From positions 37,380 to 101,379 of the forward strand of contig NZ_JAUYQD010000065.1 of NCBI RefSeq assembly GCF_030697375.1: a stretch of DNA of 64,000 nt, read 5' to 3'. The position numbers and the translations under genes were made by a program. The notes under the pieces were generated by a model. The model was given only the letters and a program-made list of their open reading frames with translations. It had not been told where the DNA came from and made no database searches. This document shows, in pieces, positions 1 to 8,990 of the stretch; the first letter of the stretch is position 1; each line of letters opens with the position of its first letter. This DNA comes from Rhodoferax sp. (GTDB taxonomy: Bacteria; Pseudomonadota; Gammaproteobacteria; Burkholderiales; Burkholderiaceae_C).

Positions 1-532
1 GGAACCGGTTGAGGCGGCGGACTGCTTCGGCAAATGGCGAGGGGACGCCGGTCAAGTAGCAGTCGGTGCGTGCAGTCAGTGTGAAGGGAACACCACTGTG
101 GTCCGCGGACTCCCGGGCGGCGCGGATACGTTCGGCGGCCAAGCCGATGTCGAAAAGTGGGGTCTGCGGGTCGCCTGACAGGTCTTCAATGTTGCCACCC
201 ACCACGCCGGCTTGGATGGCCAGCCGAATGGTCTCGGCCACGTCCTGGGGTGCGGCACCGAAACCCGCTTCCAGGTCGGCGCTCACGGGCACATCGACCG
301 CGCTTGCAATGCGCTGAATGCACTCCATCATCTGCGAGCGGCTGACGTACCCCTCGTAGTCTGGCTGGCCTAGCGAATAGGCAATGCCCGCGCTGGTGGT
401 GGCCAGGCATTGGAAACCGCTGGCGGCCAGGATGCAGGCGCTGCCGGGGTCCCAGGCATTGGGCATCACAAAGGTGGATGCACCTGTGTGCAATGCGCGA
501 AAGCGTTCGCCGCGCTGGATGTGTGTGTTCAT
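1..532 (-). CDS. Isocitrate lyase/PEP mutase family protein (partial, runs off left edge)
   Basis: About 177 N-terminal residues are visible; the C-terminus lies outside the window. The start is an ATG at 532, five bases after the stop of the upstream binding-protein gene, so it is the last visible gene of the polyamine-type operon. Near residue 23 the protein reads FVMPNAWDPGSACILAA, followed by TTSAGIAYSLGQPD and VPVSADLEAGFG, the pattern of the PEP mutase/isocitrate lyase superfamily (TIM barrel, Mg-dependent C-C or P-C bond enzymes). Members of this subgroup are often only generically annotated. The substrate cannot be told; a carbon-carbon lyase acting on a 2- or 3-substituted malate-like acid is possible. 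Family placement is firm, function is inference. Confidence 0.8.
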   Translation of the reverse strand, partial: MNTHIQRGERFRALHTGASTFVMPNAWDPGSACILAASGFQCLATTSAGIAYSLGQPDYEGYVSRSQMMECIQRIASAVDVPVSADLEAGFGAAPQDVAETIRLAIQAGVVGGNIEDLSGDPQTPLFDIGLAAERIRAARESADHSGVPFTLTARTDCYLTGVPSPFAEAVRRLNRF

Positions 533-537
533 TGGGG

Positions 538-1614
538 TCATTGCATACGCTGAGCAACGCGCTTCTCAATGGCACTGCCACGCTGGGTCCAGAAACTGGC
601 ATCAAAGGCAAGTGAACGCCGCAGGTTGCCCGGCGCGGAAGGCAAGTCACTGATGGCCATGGTCAGGTCCACCAGGTGGCTGTCCGAGCCGGATGCCGGG
701 CGGCTGCGACCGACGTCGTAGCGAAAGATGGCACCGAAGTGCGTCGGGCCATACGGAATTTCGCGTGAGAACGCCAATTGGGATTCTTCCGAGGTCGCGA
801 AATTGATGAAGGCCTGTGCCATGGCGGCCTTCGGTGAACCTTTGACGATGACCCAGTAATCCAGCTCATGGATGGCATCGGTCCAGGCAATGGTGAGCTG
901 GTGGGCGCCCTCACGGTTGGCTGCGGCAATGCGACCGTTGAAGGCCGTAGACATGCTGACTTCACCGGACGCGAGGCGCTGGGGTGGTTGCGCACCGGAT
1001 TCCCACCAGACGATGTGTGGCTTCAATTGCTCCAATCTGGCAATGGCGCGGTTCAGCCCCGCCTCGGTGGCCAGCACGGCATACACCTCCCGGCGTTTGA
1101 CGCCGTCCGACATCAGCGCGATTTCCAGGTTGTAGCGCGCGCTTTTTCGCAGCCCGCGTTTGCCGGGGAAGCGTTGCACATTCCAAAAGTCCGCCCAGGT
1201 GCGCGGTGCCTCTTTGAAACGGTTGGTGTCGTAGGCCATGACGGTGGACCACACGAATGCACCTACGCCGCAGTCCTTGACCGTGCCCGGCAACAGAAAG
1301 CTGGCATGGGGAATGGCCGTGCGGTCAATGTGCTCAAACAGGCCTTCGTCACAGCCCACCTTCAGGTCGGTGGACTCCACCTCCACCACGTCCCAAGTGA
1401 CTTTGCGGTCGCGCACCATGGCACGGATGGGGGCCAGATCGCCGGTGTATTCGATGCCCTTGGCCTCTTGTCCATGTGTGCGGGAGAAGGGCTTGATAAA
1501 AGCCGCGTCCTGGGCTTTGCCGTTGGCGCCGCCAAAGTTGGCAATGGTCAGCGCTTGGGCCTGTGCGGCACAGGCCAGCGCCGCAATAAGGGTGAACAGA
1601 ATGCGGATCATCAT
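538..1614 (-). CDS. PotD/PotF-type periplasmic substrate-binding protein, copy 2 of the operon
   Basis: 358 aa with an N-terminal signal peptide (MMIRILFTLIAALACAAQAQA). The body contains NFGGANGKAQ near the mature N-terminus, VTWDVVEVES, GAFVWSTVMAYD and WWESGAQPPQ, shared almost word for word with the binding protein encoded at 3741-4772, so the two are paralogues. The family captures spermidine/putrescine or related amines in the periplasm for an ABC importer. It lies 13 bp downstream of the second permease gene and 5 bp before the PEP mutase-like gene, in one transcription unit. Having two binding proteins for one permease pair suggests two ligands or a diverging duplicate. Ligand is not determined by sequence. 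Confidence 0.88.
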   Translation of the reverse strand: MMIRILFTLIAALACAAQAQALTIANFGGANGKAQDAAFIKPFSRTHGQEAKGIEYTGDLAPIRAMVRDRKVTWDVVEVESTDLKVGCDEGLFEHIDRTAIPHASFLLPGTVKDCGVGAFVWSTVMAYDTNRFKEAPRTWADFWNVQRFPGKRGLRKSARYNLEIALMSDGVKRREVYAVLATEAGLNRAIARLEQLKPHIVWWESGAQPPQRLASGEVSMSTAFNGRIAAANREGAHQLTIAWTDAIHELDYWVIVKGSPKAAMAQAFINFATSEESQLAFSREIPYGPTHFGAIFRYDVGRSRPASGSDSHLVDLTMAISDLPSAPGNLRRSLAFDASFWTQRGSAIEKRVAQRMQ

Positions 1615-1627
1615 GGTCGATCTCGAT

Positions 1628-2452
1628 TTAGCGGCGACGTCCGCGCAGCCACTCCAGACCCAGCATCAACGCGGTGGTGAAGATGATGAGCAGCGTGGCC
1701 ACGGCCGCGATGGTGGGCGAGATGTTTTCACGGATACCGGTGAACATCTGGCGCGGCAGGGTGACCTGGGTCGGACCGGCGATGAACAAGGTCACCACCA
1801 CTTCGTCGAACGAGGTGGCAAACGCAAACAGCGCACCTGAGATCACGCCGGGCGCAATGATGGGCAGTGTGATGCGAAAGAAGGTTTCCAGGGGCCCGGC
1901 ACCCAGGCTCAAGGACGCACGCACCAGGTTGTGGTTAAAGCTCTGCAGGGTGGCCAGCACCGTGGTCAGCACAAAGGGGGCTCCCAGGGCCGCGTGGACC
2001 AGCACCAGGCCGGTGTAGGTATCGGACAGGCCGATCTTGGCAAAGAACAGGTAGGTACTCACCCCCACCACCACGATAGGCACCACCATGGGCGAGATCA
2101 GCAGGCTCATCAAGGCGCCTTTGCCGATGAAGTTCACCCGCGCCAAGCCTACGGCGGACATGGTGCCCAGCACGGTTGCCAAGAGTGTGGCCAGGGGGGC
2201 CACGATGAAACTGTTGCGGGTGGCACGCGCCCAGTCGTCCGAGGAAAACAGGTTGTCGTACCACTGCAGGGACCAGCCGGGAATCGGGTAAGCCAGGAAG
2301 GAGCTGTTGCTGAACGACAGCGGAATGATGACCAAAATGGGCAGCAACAAGAACAGCAGCACGCTGATGCAGACGCCGCGCAAGGCGTACCAGCCTATCT
2401 TGTCGGCCAGCGTGGCATAGGCCGGAAATACCGGGAGGAAGGGTTTGGACAT
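1628..2452 (-). CDS. ABC transporter permease, PotC-like
   Basis: 274 aa integral membrane protein with about six predicted hydrophobic segments; the first is at roughly residues 25-50 (GVCISVLLFLLLPILVIIPL). The conserved cytoplasmic EAA-type loop is seen as ASLSLGAGPLETFFRITLPI around residues 180-200, the contact site for the ATPase. Length fits the PotC/YdcV family. It follows the PotB-like permease gene by 5 bp. Together they would form the inner membrane channel of a polyamine/opine-type importer energised by the ATPase at 4830-5912. Confidence 0.88.
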   Translation of the reverse strand: MSKPFLPVFPAYATLADKIGWYALRGVCISVLLFLLLPILVIIPLSFSNSSFLAYPIPGWSLQWYDNLFSSDDWARATRNSFIVAPLATLLATVLGTMSAVGLARVNFIGKGALMSLLISPMVVPIVVVGVSTYLFFAKIGLSDTYTGLVLVHAALGAPFVLTTVLATLQSFNHNLVRASLSLGAGPLETFFRITLPIIAPGVISGALFAFATSFDEVVVTLFIAGPTQVTLPRQMFTGIRENISPTIAAVATLLIIFTTALMLGLEWLRGRRR

Positions 2453-2457
2453 GCGGA

Positions 2458-3717
2458 TTACCCCAGACTAAGTTCAGATTTCACGACGCGGCGGTAAATG
2501 CCGTAGAGCACCAAGGTGGTAAACAAGAGCACCGCACCCAAGGCACAGGCCATGCCCCAGTTGACATTGACGTTGGTGTACTGGGCGATGTAGTAGCTCA
2601 ACATCTGGTCGTCGGCGCCGCCCAGCAGGGCAGGGGTGACGTAGTAACCAATACTCAAGATAAACACCAGCAGACCACCGGCGCCCATGCCAGGGTAGGT
2701 TTGGGGCACATAGACCTTGAAGAAGGCGGCCAGCGGCGAGCTGCCCAGCGACACCGCAGCGCGCAGGTAGGTGGGTGGCACCGACTTCATCACGCTGTAC
2801 AGCGGCAAAATCATGAAGGGCAGCAGGATGTGCACCATGGCAATCACCACCCCCAGGCGGTTGAACAGCAGGGCCACGGGTTCGTCCGTCAAACCCATGC
2901 CCATCAGGGCGCGGTTGACCAGGCCGTTGGTCTGCAAGAGCACGATCCAGGCCGCCACGCGCACCAGAATCGAGGTCCAGAAGGGCACCAGCACCAAAAT
3001 CATGCACATATTGGCCTGGCGTTCCGTCAGTGTGGACAGCCAGTACGCCAGCGGGTAGCCCAGCAGCAGGCAAAACAGGGTGACCACGGCACTGATCTCG
3101 AAGGTGCGCAGCAAGATGCGACCAAAGGCGGCGGCCTCGTCCGGCACCCGGGTGATGGTGCCCTGCGCATCGCGTTGCAGGTCGACGGAAGCCAGCAGGT
3201 AGTCGGGTGTCCAGCGCTTGCTGTTTTTGGCAATGGCTTGCCAGTAGGCAATATCGTCCCAGCGGGCATCGACTTCCAGCATGCGCTGGTGGACCTGGGC
3301 CGGGTTGAGTGCCGGGTCGAAGGGCAGGGCTCGGTAGGTGCTCATCACCAGCGAGCGTGCGCCGCTGACTTCACTGTTGAGCCGGCGCGCCAGCGCGCCG
3401 GCATCGGATTGTTCTTGGATGGCGGCCAGGTCGGTCGCCAACGCGGCGTAGGCCGCATCCGGTGGGGCCGTTTTGCGGTCCCACTGGGCCAGCGCCTCAC
3501 CGGTGCGTCCCAAGGTGTTGGCCACCTCCGGGTTTTCCACGGCACGCATCAGCAATGCGGCAATGGGAACCAGAAAAATGACCACCAGGAACACCAGCAA
3601 GGGCATGGTGAGGGAGATCGATAGGAGACGTTTGCGGCGCTCCGCCCGTTTCAGTTGTCTCGCCAAGTTGGCGGGCAATACGGCAGAGGCGGGCAGGGCG
3701 GTCGTTGACGTGGTCAT
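2458..3717 (-). CDS. ABC transporter permease, PotB-like with long periplasmic insertion
   Basis: About 419 aa, clearly longer than the roughly 280-310 aa usual for PotB. TM1 lies at about residues 32-55; it is followed by about 160 mostly hydrophilic residues (AQWDRKTAPPDAAYAALATD to the region before SAVVTLFCLLLGYPLAYWL) before the remaining TM segments. The EAA loop appears as AAVSLGSSPLAAFFKVYVPQ. The start was set at the ATG at 3717, preceded by an AGAGA-like ribosome site; an in-frame GTG at 3735 is an alternative. The insertion should sit in the periplasm and could contact the binding proteins; this is inference. Confidence 0.86.
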   Translation of the reverse strand: MTTSTTALPASAVLPANLARQLKRAERRKRLLSISLTMPLLVFLVVIFLVPIAALLMRAVENPEVANTLGRTGEALAQWDRKTAPPDAAYAALATDLAAIQEQSDAGALARRLNSEVSGARSLVMSTYRALPFDPALNPAQVHQRMLEVDARWDDIAYWQAIAKNSKRWTPDYLLASVDLQRDAQGTITRVPDEAAAFGRILLRTFEISAVVTLFCLLLGYPLAYWLSTLTERQANMCMILVLVPFWTSILVRVAAWIVLLQTNGLVNRALMGMGLTDEPVALLFNRLGVVIAMVHILLPFMILPLYSVMKSVPPTYLRAAVSLGSSPLAAFFKVYVPQTYPGMGAGGLLVFILSIGYYVTPALLGGADDQMLSYYIAQYTNVNVNWGMACALGAVLLFTTLVLYGIYRRVVKSELSLG

Positions 3718-3740
3718 CGCGATCTCTTTATTCACTCAAA

Positions 3741-4772
3741 TTACTGTGCAGCCCAGGCAGCGAAGCGCTTTTCCAGAGCCTCGCCTTGGTCCGCCCAGAA
3801 GCTCACGTTGAACTGCAGTGCGGTCTTGGAGTTGGCAGCCGATGTCGGCAGCAAGCCCAGGGTCTTGGCGTCCAGCTTGGCCAGGGCCTTGGTGTTGGTG
3901 GGGCCGTAGGAAATCAGCTTGGCGTACTCGCTTTGCTCGGCCGCGCTGCTGGCCATGGCGATGTATTTCAGCGCCGCGTCGCGGTTCTTGCCGCCCTTGG
4001 GCATGACCCAGTAGTCCAGGTCATAGATGCCACCGGTCCAGGTGATTTGCAGGTTCTTGCCTTCGCGTTGTGCGGCGTCGATACGGCCGTTGTACACGGT
4101 CGTCAAAGCCACGTCACCGGCCACCAGAAACTGGGGAGGCTGTGCGCCTGCTTCCCACCACTGGATGTTGGACTTGAGCTCGGACATCTTCTTGAAGGCG
4201 CGCTCCGCACCGTCCTTGGTGGCCAACACCTTGTACACGTCTTGCACCGCCACACCGTCGGCCATCAAAGCGAATTCGAGGTTGTAGCGGGCGCCCTTGC
4301 GCATGCCGCGCTTGCCGGGGATCTTCTTGGTATCCCAGAAGTCAGCCCAGGTCACGGGAGCGGACTTGATCTTGTCGGCGTTGTAGGCCATCACGGTGGA
4401 CCACACAAAGGTACCGATACCGCACTCGTGCACGGCGGCAGGCGTGAAGTCAGACTTGGCTCCAATCTTGCTGTAGTCCATTTTTTCAAACAGACCTTCG
4501 TCGCAACCCCGGGTCACGTCGGGGGACTCCACTTCCACCACGTCCCAGGTGACGTTTTTGGACTCGACCATGGCCTTGATCTTGGCTTGCTCGCCGTTGT
4601 ATTCCACACCAACGATCTTGTTGTTGGTGGCTTTTTCGTAGGGCTCGAAATACGCTTTCTTTTGCGCGTTGCCGTTGGCTCCACCAAAGTTCACCACGGT
4701 GATCTGGGTTTGCGCAAAGCTGGCAAACGAGGCAACAACCGCTGCGGCGGCGACGATGGGTTTGAGTTTCAT
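3741..4772 (-). CDS. PotD/PotF-type periplasmic substrate-binding protein, copy 1
   Basis: About 343 aa with signal peptide (MKLKPIVAAAAVVASFASFAQ). Motifs NFGGANGNAQ, VTWDVVEVESPDV, GTFVWSTVMAYN and WWEAGAQPPQ match the paralogue at 538-1614. The ATG at 4772 is chosen over 4787 because GAGGA precedes it at a usable distance, while nothing resembling a ribosome site precedes 4787. It is the first binding protein of the operon, directly after the ATPase gene, and is probably the main ligand receptor. The family binds polyamines and related cationic compounds; the neighbouring gabT suggests putrescine/GABA-type nitrogen sources. Confidence 0.88.
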   Translation of the reverse strand: MKLKPIVAAAAVVASFASFAQTQITVVNFGGANGNAQKKAYFEPYEKATNNKIVGVEYNGEQAKIKAMVESKNVTWDVVEVESPDVTRGCDEGLFEKMDYSKIGAKSDFTPAAVHECGIGTFVWSTVMAYNADKIKSAPVTWADFWDTKKIPGKRGMRKGARYNLEFALMADGVAVQDVYKVLATKDGAERAFKKMSELKSNIQWWEAGAQPPQFLVAGDVALTTVYNGRIDAAQREGKNLQITWTGGIYDLDYWVMPKGGKNRDAALKYIAMASSAAEQSEYAKLISYGPTNTKALAKLDAKTLGLLPTSAANSKTALQFNVSFWADQGEALEKRFAAWAAQ

Positions 4773-4829
4773 TGACAGTATCCTCATAAGAGTTGGTTGT
4801 GGATCAAGAAAGCAAGAATTGCACGCGTG

Positions 4830-5912
4830 TCATTTGTAGACACGCAGATGCTCGGGGGGCAAATGCAGCCACACGGCCTGGCCGGTCTGGGGGACTGCAA
4901 TGCTGGATAGGGGGATCTTTACGGTGGCTTCTTCCTGCTCTTGCAGGGTGCAGCGCAGGCGCAGGTGGTCACCAAAATAAATCACGTCGTCCAGGACGGC
5001 GCGGATGCTGTTCTCGCAGGGCTTGGCGTCCACCGTGTGCACGACGATGCGCTCGGGGCGCACGCAGGCCTGTATCGGGGTGCCGGTGCGCGCCGCATTC
5101 ACGTTCAAACCGTTGAGCAAGGTGCCGCAGGGCAGGCGTACCTCGCACTGCTGGTCGGTGGTGGTGGTCACGGTGCCATTGAAGACGGTGTTGTCCCCCA
5201 CAAAGTTGGCGACAAACCGGTTCACGGGGGCCTCGTACAACTCGGTTACCACGTCGATCTGCTGGATGGCGCCGTCGTTAAAAACCGCCACCCGGTCGGA
5301 CATGGTGAGCGCCTCGGACTGGTCGTGCGTCACATACACAAAGGTCAGCCCCAACTGGCGGTGCAGTTCCTTCAGCTCGATCTGCATGTGCTCGCGCAAC
5401 TGCTTGTCCAGGGCGCCCAGGGGTTCGTCCATCAGCACCAGCTGGGGGTCAAACACCAGTGCACGGGCCAAGGCCACGCGCTGTTGTTGCCCGCCCGACA
5501 TTTGGGCCGGAAAGCGGCTGCCCATGCCGCCCATTTGCACCATTTCCAGCGCGCGTTTGACCTTGGCGTCGCGGTCCACGGCGGGCACATTGCGCACCAT
5601 CAGGGGGTAGGCCACGTTGGCGGCCACGGTCATGTGGGGAAACAGGGCGTAGTTCTGGAACACCATGCCAAAGTTGCGTTTGTGCGGCGGGGTGCGGGTG
5701 ATCGGGTTGCCACCCAGGAAAATTTCTCCCGCGGTGGGGGACTCAAATCCGGCCAGCATCATGAGTGTGGTGGTCTTGCCAGAGCCCGAAGGCCCCAGCA
5801 AGGACAGGAACTCACCGGTCTGGATTTCGAGGTTGAGGTCGCGCACCACGAGGACATTGCCGTCGTAGGTCTTTTGGACCCCGACAAACTTCACAAGCGC
5901 ATTGGTTGCCAT
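4830..5912 (-). CDS. potA: ABC transporter ATP-binding protein, PotA-like
   Basis: 360 aa. Walker A GPSGSGKTTT (near residue 40), Q-loop MVFQNYALFPHM, signature MSGGQQQRVALARAL, Walker B LVLMDEPLGALD and switch THDQSEALTMSD are all intact. The C-terminal about 120 residues form a TOBE-type domain (PERIVVH...). This is the MalK/PotA architecture of importers. It powers the two permeases encoded downstream. The gene sits 23 bp after gabT, so uptake and the first catabolic step are likely transcribed together. Confidence 0.9.
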   Translation of the reverse strand: MATNALVKFVGVQKTYDGNVLVVRDLNLEIQTGEFLSLLGPSGSGKTTTLMMLAGFESPTAGEIFLGGNPITRTPPHKRNFGMVFQNYALFPHMTVAANVAYPLMVRNVPAVDRDAKVKRALEMVQMGGMGSRFPAQMSGGQQQRVALARALVFDPQLVLMDEPLGALDKQLREHMQIELKELHRQLGLTFVYVTHDQSEALTMSDRVAVFNDGAIQQIDVVTELYEAPVNRFVANFVGDNTVFNGTVTTTTDQQCEVRLPCGTLLNGLNVNAARTGTPIQACVRPERIVVHTVDAKPCENSIRAVLDDVIYFGDHLRLRCTLQEQEEATVKIPLSSIAVPQTGQAVWLHLPPEHLRVYK

Positions 5913-5935
5913 GGTTGTTCAGACTCGGTGTGGGA

Positions 5936-7240
5936 TTACGCCGCCAGGGCTGCTGCCAGGGACGCTTCGATGATGGCCAGGCCTTCATCGATGAGCGCAT
6001 CGCTGGCCGTCAGGGGCACCAGAATGCGGATGACGTTGGCATAGGTGCCGCAAGACAGCAGCACCAGGCCGCGTTTGATGGCTTCTGCGCACAGGCGCTT
6101 GGTCAGGTCGGCATCGGGTTGGTGCATGTCGCCGCCTTTGCACAGCTCGATGGCCACCATGGCGCCCAGGCCGCGCACATCACCGATGGCGGAGTGCCTT
6201 GTCGCCATGGCTTTCAGGCTGGCCACCAGGTGGGCACCCAGATCGCGGCTGCGTTGCAGCAGATTGTCTTTTTCAAACACTTCCAGCACCGCCAGTGCGG
6301 AAGCGCAGGCCAGCGGGTTGCCAGCGTAGGTGCCGCCCAGGCCACCCACGGCGGCCGCGTCCATGATGTCTGCCTTGCCGATGATGGCCGACAGCGGCAT
6401 GCCGCCTGCCAATGACTTGGCCATGGTGATCACGTCAGGAGCCACATCCCAGTGCTCGCACGCCAAGAAAGTGCCAGTGCGGCCGGCACCGGTTTGCACT
6501 TCATCGGCAATCAGCACGATGCCGTGCTGGTCGCACAGGGCGCGCAAGCGGCGGGCGAATTCGGGCGGGGCAATGTAGAAACCACCTTCGCCTTGCACGG
6601 GCTCCAAAATGATGGCGGCCACGCGGGACGGCTCCACGTCGTACTTGAACAGGGCTTCGATGGAGGCGATGGCATCGTCGATGCTGACACCGTGTTGTTC
6701 ACAGGGGAACTTGGCGTGGTAGACCTCGGCCGGGAAGGGGCCAAAGCCCACCTTGTAGGGCACCACTTTGCCGGTGAGGGCCATGCCCATCAGCGTGCGG
6801 CCATGGAAGCCGCCGCCAAAGGCGATCACGCCGGAGCGCTTGGTGTAGGCGCGTGCCACCTTGATGGCGTTTTCCACGGCTTCGGCGCCGGTGGTCATGA
6901 AGAAGCTCTTTTTGGGGAAGTTGCCGGGGGCCAGCGCGTTGAGTTTTTCCGCCAGTTCCACATAGGGCTCATAGGCCAGCACCTGGAAGCAGGTGTGGGT
7001 GAAGCGGCCCAGCTGTTCGGTAATGGCTTTCACCAGGGCCGGGTTGCGGTGGCCGGTGTTGAGCACGGCGATGCCGCCAGCAAAGTCGATGTAGCGGCGA
7101 CCTTCCACGTCCCAGACTTCCGAATTCTCGGCACGGTCCACAAAGATCTCGAAGGCCTGGCCCAGGCCCGTAGGCAGGGCGGCACGGCGGCGGGCCATCA
7201 GAGCGGCGTTTTTTAGATTGGATTCGCGTTTCATAGTCAT
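5936..7240 (-). CDS. gabT: 4-aminobutyrate aminotransferase (class III PLP enzyme)
   Basis: About 434 aa, the usual GabT length. Class III features are intact: WDVEGRRYIDFAGGIAVLNTG at the N-terminus, TTGAEAVENAIKVARAYT for the phosphate cup, ILEPVQGEGGF, LIADEVQTGAGRTG with the cofactor-contacting Asp, and the Schiff-base lysine in MAKSLAGGMPLS. It transfers the amino group of GABA (or a close omega-amino acid) to 2-oxoglutarate, giving succinate semialdehyde. Starts at 7240 or 7234 are both possible; an open frame extends further upstream but into the divergent promoter region. It leads the transport operon and faces a MocR/GabR-type regulator, supporting an amine/GABA role. Confidence 0.9.
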   Translation of the reverse strand: MTMKRESNLKNAALMARRRAALPTGLGQAFEIFVDRAENSEVWDVEGRRYIDFAGGIAVLNTGHRNPALVKAITEQLGRFTHTCFQVLAYEPYVELAEKLNALAPGNFPKKSFFMTTGAEAVENAIKVARAYTKRSGVIAFGGGFHGRTLMGMALTGKVVPYKVGFGPFPAEVYHAKFPCEQHGVSIDDAIASIEALFKYDVEPSRVAAIILEPVQGEGGFYIAPPEFARRLRALCDQHGIVLIADEVQTGAGRTGTFLACEHWDVAPDVITMAKSLAGGMPLSAIIGKADIMDAAAVGGLGGTYAGNPLACASALAVLEVFEKDNLLQRSRDLGAHLVASLKAMATRHSAIGDVRGLGAMVAIELCKGGDMHQPDADLTKRLCAEAIKRGLVLLSCGTYANVIRILVPLTASDALIDEGLAIIEASLAAALAA

Positions 7241-7330
7241 TGGCGTTGGTGGGTTACTGGAAATCTCGCGATGGCAAAAGAGCCACTTGTGACGTAAATG
7301 TAGGTGCCACTTGGCGCGGCTACCATATAC

Positions 7331-7360
7331 ACACAGTGCTATTTGCGTGGCGCACTGTGT
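7331..7360. promoter_or_regulatory. Candidate operator between gabT and the MocR regulator
   Basis: A perfect 9-bp inverted repeat, ACACAGTGC (7331-7339) and GCACTGTGT (7352-7360), with a 12-bp spacer, lies in the 161-bp divergent intergenic region. A direct repeat GCCACTTG also occurs at 7282-7289 and 7306-7313. MocR/GabR regulators bind repeats in the promoter they share with their target, so one or both motifs may be the binding site. This is inference from symmetry and position. Confidence 0.5.
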
Positions 7361-7401
7361 TGCCACCGCAGCCACTACATACAAACCCTAATACTGATGC
7401 G

Positions 7402-8796
7402 ATGTTTTCACTGAACTTACAAAACTCGGTGCCGCTGGTGGTGCAAATCGTCGAGGGGTTTCGCCAACTCATTGACGAAGGCTCGCTGCGCGCGGGCTCC
7501 AAAGCGCCGTCCATTCGGCAGTTTGCCCACGCCCATGCGGTGAGTGTGTTCACCGTGGTGGACGCCTATGACCGCCTGGTGGCGCAGGGCTACTTTGCCT
7601 CGCGCCCGCACTCCGGTTTTTTTGTGAAGCACCGGCAGGTGTCCGCGGCGGAGGTGCCTGGCCACGGGCCTAATTTCAGCTTCGATTCCATGTGGTATTT
7701 GCGCCGGATTTTTGAGAACCGGGCTTTGCGCATGAAACCCGGTTGCGGCTGGATGCCCAGCGACTGGCTGTTCTCCGAAGGTGTGCGCCGCAGCCTGCGC
7801 AGCCTGGCGTCCGACAATGTGGACCTGGGCGGGTATGGCGAGCCCAAAGGCTACCTTCCGCTGCGCCAATTGGTGCGTGATTTGCTGGCTGAGCAGGAGA
7901 TTGCCGTCACGTCCGAGCAGGTGCTGCTCACCCATGGCTCCAGCCAGGCCATGGACCTGGTGGCACGCCGCCTGGTGCGACCGGGTGATGCGGTGCTGGT
8001 GGACGAGCCGGGTTACCCCAACTTGCTGTTCTCGCTGCGCTTCCTGGGCGCGCGCCTGGTGGGCGTGCCGCGCACGGCCGCAGGTTATGACCTGGTGGCG
8101 CTGGAAAAGCTGATCATTGAGCACCAGCCCAAGGTGTTCTTTACCCAGCCCCGGCTGCACAGCCCCACCGGCTCGGTGGCGCAACTGGCGCATTTGCACC
8201 GGGTCATGCAGTTGGCGGATAAACACGATTTCTTGGTGGTGGAAAACGACATCTACGCCGACCTGGACCCCGAGCCCCGGCCCTCGCTGGCCAGCCTGGA
8301 CCAGCTCAACCGGGTGATCTACATCAGCAGCTTTTCCAAAACCATCTCGCCCAATATCCGGGTGGGCTACCTGGCCGCCAACCCCGACTTGTTGGAAGAC
8401 CTGGCCCAGCTCAAGATGATTTCGGGCCTGACTTCGTCCGAGTTCAGCGAGCGTTTGGCTTATGGCGCACTGGTGGACGGACGCTGGCGCAAACACATCA
8501 AGAGCCTGCGCGAACGCCTGGCCAAGGCACATGAAGTGGCCTCGGCGCGTTTGCTGAAAATTGGGTTTGAGATCTTTGCCGAGCCCAAGGCCGGCATCTT
8601 CTTGTGGGCCCGCCACCCCGACCTGCCCAACGCCACCGAGCTGGCCTACAAGGCCGGTGAGAAGGACATCTTGCTCGGCCCAGGCGCCTTGTTCAGCCCG
8701 GACCTGCAGCCCAGTGCATGGTTCCGCTTCAATGTGGCGTTTTGCGACGACCCTGCGGTGTTTGCCTTTTTTGAGGAGCAGTTGCTATTAATTTAG
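7402..8796 (+). CDS. MocR/GabR-type regulator (GntR winged helix + aminotransferase domain)
   Basis: 464 aa from the ATG at 7402 (MFSLNLQNSVPLVVQIVEGF). Residues 1-75 are a GntR-type winged helix (LRAGSKAPSIRQFAHAHAVS, SGFFVKHR). Residues about 110-460 are a class I aminotransferase fold: GYGEPKGYLPLR, LTHGSSQAMDLV, QPRLHSPTGS, ENDIYADLDP and the PLP lysine in SSFSKTISPNIRVGY. In this family the cofactor senses the amine or amino acid and the winged helix controls the neighbouring operon. It is divergent from gabT and the polyamine-type importer, its probable targets. The stop codon falls inside a copy of the 60-bp repeat family. Confidence 0.88.
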   Translation: MFSLNLQNSVPLVVQIVEGFRQLIDEGSLRAGSKAPSIRQFAHAHAVSVFTVVDAYDRLVAQGYFASRPHSGFFVKHRQVSAAEVPGHGPNFSFDSMWYLRRIFENRALRMKPGCGWMPSDWLFSEGVRRSLRSLASDNVDLGGYGEPKGYLPLRQLVRDLLAEQEIAVTSEQVLLTHGSSQAMDLVARRLVRPGDAVLVDEPGYPNLLFSLRFLGARLVGVPRTAAGYDLVALEKLIIEHQPKVFFTQPRLHSPTGSVAQLAHLHRVMQLADKHDFLVVENDIYADLDPEPRPSLASLDQLNRVIYISSFSKTISPNIRVGYLAANPDLLEDLAQLKMISGLTSSEFSERLAYGALVDGRWRKHIKSLRERLAKAHEVASARLLKIGFEIFAEPKAGIFLWARHPDLPNATELAYKAGEKDILLGPGALFSPDLQPSAWFRFNVAFCDDPAVFAFFEEQLLLI

Positions 8797-8840
8797 TAGC
8801 GCCTTGCGCATATTCTGCGGGGGCTAGCGGCCTGTTTTGC
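8783..8840 (+). repeat. Copy A of a ~60-bp interspersed repeat
   Basis: The element starts with TGCTATTAATTTAGTAGC (imperfect palindrome), continues through a TTGCGCA core and ends with GGCTAGCGGCCTGTTTTG. It overlaps the last codons of the MocR gene and supplies its TAG stop. Partial or full relatives occur near 9744, 20352, 44800 and 46088, and inside the CoA-transferase and alaS genes. Confidence 0.7.
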
Positions 8841-8990
8841 TTGAGAGTTCTGGTGAATCGCGAGCCAGGCGAAACGGTCGTGTTTTCGTGGATCACCTGG
8901 CCCTCACGCGCCGTGCGCGACGAAGGCTGGATGGGATGTCGGCTCACTGATCACCAATCCATGGTTGGTGTGGCGGCCCCATCGAACAAT

